Assembly (NCBI GenBank): GCA_027317055.1
Contig: DAHVFK010000097.1
Span: forward strand, 1-9,968
Source of the DNA: Betaproteobacteria bacterium
Lineage (GTDB): Bacteria; Pseudomonadota; Gammaproteobacteria; Burkholderiales; SG8-39
Length of the DNA: 9,968 nt
Reading direction: 5' to 3'
Part shown: piece by piece, positions 7,289-9,968 of the stretch
How the letters are laid out: the number at the start of each line of letters is the position of its first letter
How positions within the stretch are numbered: the stretch's first letter is position 1
Position numbers and translations under genes: made by a program
Notes under the pieces: generated by a model
Told to the model about the DNA's origin: nothing
What the model saw: the letters and a program-made list of their open reading frames with translations, nothing else
Databases searched by the model: none

Positions 7289-8035
7289 TCAGCGCTGCTC
7301 GACGATGCGGAATACCGGCGCCTTGGCGCGCTCGTCCATCAGGCCGAGTGCACTCACCAGCGCCGCGGCCACCCGGTCGGTCGTGTCCTGCATCTGCGGC
7401 CATTGCTCGCGCGCGGCGTCGATCAGCGCACCGATGTCCTCGGGCAGCGGCCGCTCGTCCTCCATCACCATGTCCTCGAGCATGCCGGGCTTGAGCTCGG
7501 GCCGGAACAGCAGGCCGTAGCCCAGCTCGCCAGTGCGGAACGCGAGCCAGCGCCCGTCTTCGTCCGCGGCCACCGGCTCGAGCCCGGCGCCGAGCTCGGC
7601 GCCGAGCTCGGCGCGGCCGTTGGCCATCACCAGCACGCGGCGACCGTCGATCGCGCGCGCCACGGGGTCGTCGGCGACCAGCGCATGCGCGAGCGCGAAG
7701 CGCGCGTCGTGCTCCGGCTCGGCGGACAGCGCGGCGCCGTAGGCCGCGGCCAGCACCTGGGCGCCGAAGCCCAGCCCCACGATCGGGCGCCTGGACTTGG
7801 CGAAGGCGCGCACCAGGCGCATCTCGTCGTCTACCCAGGGGCAGTGCTCGCGGTCGACCGCCGCGTACGCAGCGCCGAGCAGCCACAGGGCGTCGAACTG
7901 CGACGGCGTGCCGGCGACGTCCTCGCCGGTCACCGGACGCACGTACTTGAAGCCGATTCCGCGCGCCTCCCACTGCGCCTCGAGCGCGCCGAAGAACTCC
8001 GCGAAGCTGTGCTGGACGGCGAGAAAGCGCTTCAC
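7289..8035 (-). CDS. Class I glutamine amidotransferase-like protein lacking the catalytic Cys and His
   Basis: The 248-aa protein has the fold pattern of GMP-synthase-like class I amidotransferases: LWLLGAAYAAVDREHCPWV at about 50-68, the nucleophile-elbow strand IVGLGFGAQVLA at 85-96, and a C-terminal GYGLLFRPEL at 172-181. In active enzymes the elbow reads G-x-C-x-G-x-Q and the later motif F-H-P-E. Here the Cys is Gly89 and the His is Arg178, while Gln93 and Glu180 remain. The oxyanion GGP region is also altered. Glutamine hydrolysis by the usual triad therefore looks impossible, and a binding or regulatory role is more likely, but the true function is unknown. Translation starts at a GTG 13 nt after lysR, with GAGG overlapping the lysR stop as a possible ribosome-binding site. 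It precedes alr by 7 nt. The reading frame is intact, so it is not an obvious pseudogene. Confidence 0.8.
   Translation of the reverse strand: MKRFLAVQHSFAEFFGALEAQWEARGIGFKYVRPVTGEDVAGTPSQFDALWLLGAAYAAVDREHCPWVDDEMRLVRAFAKSRRPIVGLGFGAQVLAAAYGAALSAEPEHDARFALAHALVADDPVARAIDGRRVLVMANGRAELGAELGAGLEPVAADEDGRWLAFRTGELGYGLLFRPELKPGMLEDMVMEDERPLPEDIGALIDAAREQWPQMQDTTDRVAAALVSALGLMDERAKAPVFRIVEQR
7586..7614. repeat. In-frame 12-bp tandem repeat inside the amidotransferase-like gene
   Basis: The unit GGCGCCGAGCTC occurs twice in perfect tandem, followed by a partial third copy (GGCGC). It encodes two copies of a four-residue ELGA unit around residues 143-150. The unit length is a multiple of three, so gain or loss of a copy would keep the frame. 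It lies in the region between the nucleophile elbow and the histidine motif. Confidence 0.8.
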
Positions 8036-8048
8036 GACGCAGCGCGCC

Positions 8049-8954
8049 TCAGCCGGGAAGCTTTGCCGCCAGCCTTTCCTTGGCGAACTGGACGAAGGTG
8101 TTTACCAGCCGCGAACGGAACTTCTCCTTCGGATAGACCACCGACAGGTTGCGGATCAGGCGCGGCGCGAGCGGCAGGCCGACCAGCTCGCCGAGGCGGG
8201 TTTCCTTCTGCACCGTGGCGCGCGACATGATGGTGAAGCCCAGGCCGGTGGCGACCAGCCCCTTGAGCGCCTCCGGGCTGCCGAGCTCCATCACCACCTT
8301 GAGCGATTCGGGCCGCACCCCGGCCTTCTGGAAGTAGGCGTCGGTGACCTCGCGCGTGCCCGAGCCGGACTCGCGGCTGATGTACGGGTACTCGACCAGC
8401 TGCTTGGGCGTGAGCGACTCGTGCTGCGCGAGCGCGTGCGAGCTCGCGCACACCACCACCAGCTCGTCCTCACAGCACACGTCGGTCGCCACCGCCGCGA
8501 GGTGCGAGGGGGCCTCGATGAAGCCGATGTCCAGGGTGTGCTCCGCGACGCGGTTCTCGACCGCGCCCGAATTGGCGACGAACAGGCGCGGCACCACGTT
8601 CGGGTGGCGCGACTTGAAGTCGCCCAGCACCTGCGGCAGCAGGAACTCCGCGATCGTGGTGCTCGCGCCGACCAGCAGCAGACCGGCGATCTGGCCTGTC
8701 ATTTCCTTCAGCCGCGTGTCGAGCTCGGCCGACAGGCCGAGAATGCGCTCGGCGTAGTCGAGCACGATATCGCCCGCGGGGGTGAGCGCGATGCGCCCGT
8801 GCCCGCGCTCGAACAGGCGGGAGTTGAAGTGCTCCTCGAGCTGCTTGATCTGGAACGTCACCGCCGGCTGGGTCATGAACAGGGCCTCCGCCGCCTTGGT
8901 GAACGACAGATGCTTGGCAACGGCATGAAATACCTGCAGGCGCCGGTCGGCCAT
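8049..8954 (-). CDS. LysR-type transcriptional regulator
   Basis: The 301-aa protein has an N-terminal winged helix-turn-helix at about 4-62, seen in RRLQVFHAVAKHLSFTKAAE, MTQPAVTFQIKQLE and FERGHGRIALTPAG. A linker helix follows, then a periplasmic-binding-protein-like effector domain from about 90 to the end. Family length is normal. It resembles the CysL/CbbR-like branch of LysR regulators, but the effector cannot be named. The ATG is preceded in frame by a TGA four codons upstream, so the start is secure; only a weak ribosome-binding site is seen. It is the first gene of the minus-strand operon with the amidotransferase-like gene, alr and radA, and is divergent from the TM2 gene. LysR proteins commonly repress their own gene and activate a divergent one, so the 82-nt region upstream is the likely binding site. 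Confidence 0.93.
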   Translation of the reverse strand: MADRRLQVFHAVAKHLSFTKAAEALFMTQPAVTFQIKQLEEHFNSRLFERGHGRIALTPAGDIVLDYAERILGLSAELDTRLKEMTGQIAGLLLVGASTTIAEFLLPQVLGDFKSRHPNVVPRLFVANSGAVENRVAEHTLDIGFIEAPSHLAAVATDVCCEDELVVVCASSHALAQHESLTPKQLVEYPYISRESGSGTREVTDAYFQKAGVRPESLKVVMELGSPEALKGLVATGLGFTIMSRATVQKETRLGELVGLPLAPRLIRNLSVVYPKEKFRSRLVNTFVQFAKERLAAKLPG

Positions 8955-8979
8955 GTTCGATCAGTCCGTTCAATGCGTG

Positions 8980-9008
8980 TTGAGACAACTCTTATTCAAG
9001 CATAAACT
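8980..9008 (+). promoter_or_regulatory. Putative sigma70 promoter for the TM2 gene
   Basis: TTGAGA (8980-8985) and TAAACT (9003-9008) are separated by 17 nt; they match the consensus at five and four of six positions. The start site would be near 9015, giving a leader of roughly 20 nt before the GTG at 9037. It overlaps the palindrome at 8992-9005, which fills part of the spacer and reaches into the -10 box. Confidence 0.45.
8992..9005. promoter_or_regulatory. Palindromic candidate LysR-box 1
   Basis: TTATTCAAGCATAA has 4-bp arms TTAT/ATAA around a 6-nt centre and satisfies the T-N11-A pattern in two registers. It lies between lysR and the TM2 gene, inside the putative plus-strand promoter spacer and -10. 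A TATGCT at 8999-9004 on the minus strand could serve as a -10 for lysR, so binding here could affect both genes. That the LysR protein binds is inferred. Confidence 0.4.
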
Positions 9009-9017
9009 CGGCGCGAT

Positions 9018-9030
9018 TCATAGCTTATGA
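9018..9030. promoter_or_regulatory. Palindromic candidate LysR-box 2
   Basis: TCATAGCTTATGA is a perfect inverted repeat with 5-bp arms (TCATA/TATGA) and a 3-nt centre; its ends give exactly T-N11-A, the classical LysR recognition form. Its centre is about 26 bp from that of the first palindrome. It ends six bases before the TM2 GTG, so it is either upstream of lysR transcription or an operator in the TM2 leader. Confidence 0.5.
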
Positions 9031-9036
9031 TGGCCT

Positions 9037-9381
9037 GTGAGCGACGCCTGGAAACGCCTCGATCTGTCCGGCGGCGGATTGCAGGAGGCCAACCTGCGCC
9101 TCGCCGCGGCACTGCGCCGGCGGCGCAGCGCCTACCTGCTGTGGCTCGCGTTCCCGCTCGGCGCGCACCGCGCCTACTTGCGAGACCGCGCCGGCGCCTG
9201 GGCCTATCGCCTGGCCAGCGCCGCCGCGCTCGGCCTGCTGCTGCTCGATGCGCGGGCCGCCGCCGGCGTCGCCCTGCTGATCCTCGCCGCCGCGCTCTAC
9301 GACCTCGCCTGCATGGAGTCGCGCCTGACCCGGCTCAACAAGTCGATCCGCATGCAGGTCTACCTGCGCCGCGCAGAGTAG
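9037..9381 (+). CDS. TM2 domain-type small membrane protein
   Basis: The 114-aa protein has a charged N-terminal part (to about residue 30) and then hydrophobic segments at about 31-48, 54-70 and 73-90. The first segment and turn read YLLWLAFPLGAHRAYLRD, which fits the TM2 domain pattern of a hydrophobic helix, G-x-H-R-x-Y-L turn and second helix. It ends with a basic tail. The function of TM2 proteins in bacteria is not known. The GTG at 9037 is the first possible start after an in-frame TGA at 9028; no good ribosome-binding site is present. The gene is divergent from lysR and 40 nt upstream of lplT, suggesting shared membrane-related expression, though lplT may have its own promoter. Confidence 0.8.
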   Translation: MSDAWKRLDLSGGGLQEANLRLAAALRRRRSAYLLWLAFPLGAHRAYLRDRAGAWAYRLASAAALGLLLLDARAAAGVALLILAAALYDLACMESRLTRLNKSIRMQVYLRRAE

Positions 9382-9390
9382 GCCGCCTCG

Positions 9391-9411
9391 GCGTGCTATA
9401 AACCGGCACGC
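9391..9411. repeat. Inverted repeat enclosing the putative lplT -10 box
   Basis: Six-base arms GCGTGC and GCACGC flank a 9-nt centre beginning with TATAAA. It lies between the TM2 stop and lplT. In DNA it would place an operator across the -10 box; in RNA it would form a short GC-rich hairpin. It is followed by an A-run rather than a T-run, so it is not an intrinsic terminator on the plus strand. Confidence 0.5.
9394..9402 (+). promoter_or_regulatory. Putative extended -10 promoter of lplT
   Basis: TGCTATAAA fits the extended -10 form (TG, one base, then TATAAA), which can work without a good -35; none is seen at the normal distance. The start site would be near 9409, only about 13 nt before the lplT ATG, leaving little room for a ribosome-binding site, and none is seen. 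Confidence 0.4.
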
Positions 9412-9421
9412 GAAAAATCCG

Positions 9422-9968
9422 ATGAATCTCGGCTTCTACATAATAATGGCGGCGCAGTTTTTCTCGTCGCTCGCCGACAACGCGTTGCTGGTCGCCGCCA
9501 TCGCCATGCTCATGCAGTCGCACGAGCCGTCGTGGCTGACGCCGTACCTGAAGTTCTTTTTCGTGCTGTCGTACGTCGTCCTCGCGCCCTACGTCGGCGC
9601 CTTCGCCGACCGCCTGCCCAAGGGCCGCGTGATGCTCATGTCCAACACGGTCAAGATCGCCGGCTGCGCCGTGATGCTGTTCGGCGTCAACCCGCTCGCG
9701 GCCTACGCGCTGGTCGGCTTGGGCGCCGCGGCCTACTCGCCCGCCAAGTACGGCATCCTGACCGAGTACCTGCCGCCGACCAGGCTCGTGCTCGCCAACG
9801 GCTGGATCGAAGGGCTCACGGTGGCGTCGATCATCCTCGGCACCGTGCTCGGCGGCGTGCTGATCAATCAGGCGGTGGCCGGCTTCCTGCTCGCGTTCGA
9901 CCTGCCGCTGATCGACACCGGCGTCGACACCCCGCCCGAGGCGGCGCTGTGCGTGATCGCGTTCGTGT
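9422..9968 (+). CDS. lplT: Lysophospholipid transporter LplT (3' end beyond window)
   Basis: LplT is a major-facilitator protein of the inner membrane that flips lysophospholipids inward for re-acylation. The first 182 residues are visible, about 45 percent of the usual 400. It starts MNLGFYIIMAAQFFSSLADN, matching LplT N-termini and supporting the ATG at 9422. The MFS loop 2-3 motif appears as GAFADRLPKGR at 59-69. The LplT signature YSPAKYGILTE is at 105-115. Hydrophobic helices lie at about 5-30, 44-62, 71-90 and 92-105, with a further one at about 130-158. It follows the TM2 gene on the same strand. In E. coli the partner acyltransferase is Aas; whether one follows here is out of view. 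In several betaproteobacteria lplT lies next to alr and radA; here they are close but on opposite strands. Confidence 0.93.
   Translation, partial: MNLGFYIIMAAQFFSSLADNALLVAAIAMLMQSHEPSWLTPYLKFFFVLSYVVLAPYVGAFADRLPKGRVMLMSNTVKIAGCAVMLFGVNPLAAYALVGLGAAAYSPAKYGILTEYLPPTRLVLANGWIEGLTVASIILGTVLGGVLINQAVAGFLLAFDLPLIDTGVDTPPEAALCVIAFV

Noticed and set aside
7797..9005. 402-codon plus-strand open frame opposite lysR
   Set aside because: The minus strand encodes a full-length LysR regulator with a helix-turn-helix; the plus frame shows no recognisable feature.
9027..9401. ATG-started frame overlapping the TM2 gene
   Set aside because: It has better start codons but a low-complexity Arg/Pro/Ala product; the +1-shifted frame from the GTG gives a clear TM2-type membrane protein.
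9391..9418. Rho-independent terminator after the TM2 gene
   Set aside because: The stem is followed by an A-run on the plus strand. On the minus strand the T-run comes before the hairpin, not after it.

Overview
The window is GC-rich chromosomal DNA, gene-dense, with strong codon bias. It looks like a betaproteobacterium: tRNA-Leu sits directly upstream of tig, hpnC-hpnD-hpnE form a squalene module, and lplT, alr and radA lie close together. The genus cannot be told from this sequence. I see no mobile element, CRISPR array, phage gene or other sign of recent transfer; this is mostly ordinary core and hopanoid-pathway DNA.

Left edge (1-1247). The minus strand carries tRNA-Leu(UAG) followed by the tig (trigger factor) gene, which runs off the window. 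A perfect TATAAT just upstream of the tRNA probably starts a joint transcript.

Squalene operon (1248-4862, plus strand). hpnC, hpnD, hpnE and a tam-like methyltransferase overlap end to start by 4, 16 and 4 nt. HpnD condenses two farnesyl diphosphates to presqualene diphosphate, HpnC converts that to hydroxysqualene, and HpnE reduces it to squalene, the hopanoid precursor. The last gene resembles trans-aconitate 2-methyltransferase and is translationally coupled to hpnE. No squalene-hopene cyclase is visible here.

Minus-strand operon (8954 down to 4859). The order is a LysR-type regulator, a class I glutamine-amidotransferase-like protein that has lost its catalytic Cys and His, alanine racemase (alr) and the DNA-repair ATPase radA. 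The gaps are 13, 7 and -1 nt. radA meets the squalene operon tail to tail, with the two stop codons overlapping in one CTAG.

Right edge (8955-9968). An 82-nt divergent region between lysR and a small TM2-type membrane protein gene holds a plausible promoter and two palindromes of the LysR-box (T-N11-A) type. The TM2 gene is followed by lplT, a lysophospholipid transporter truncated by the window end, which appears to have its own extended -10 inside an inverted repeat.

The points most worth a second look are the catalytically dead amidotransferase homologue in the cell-wall/repair operon, the methyltransferase welded to hpnCDE, and the palindromic lysR/TM2 control region.
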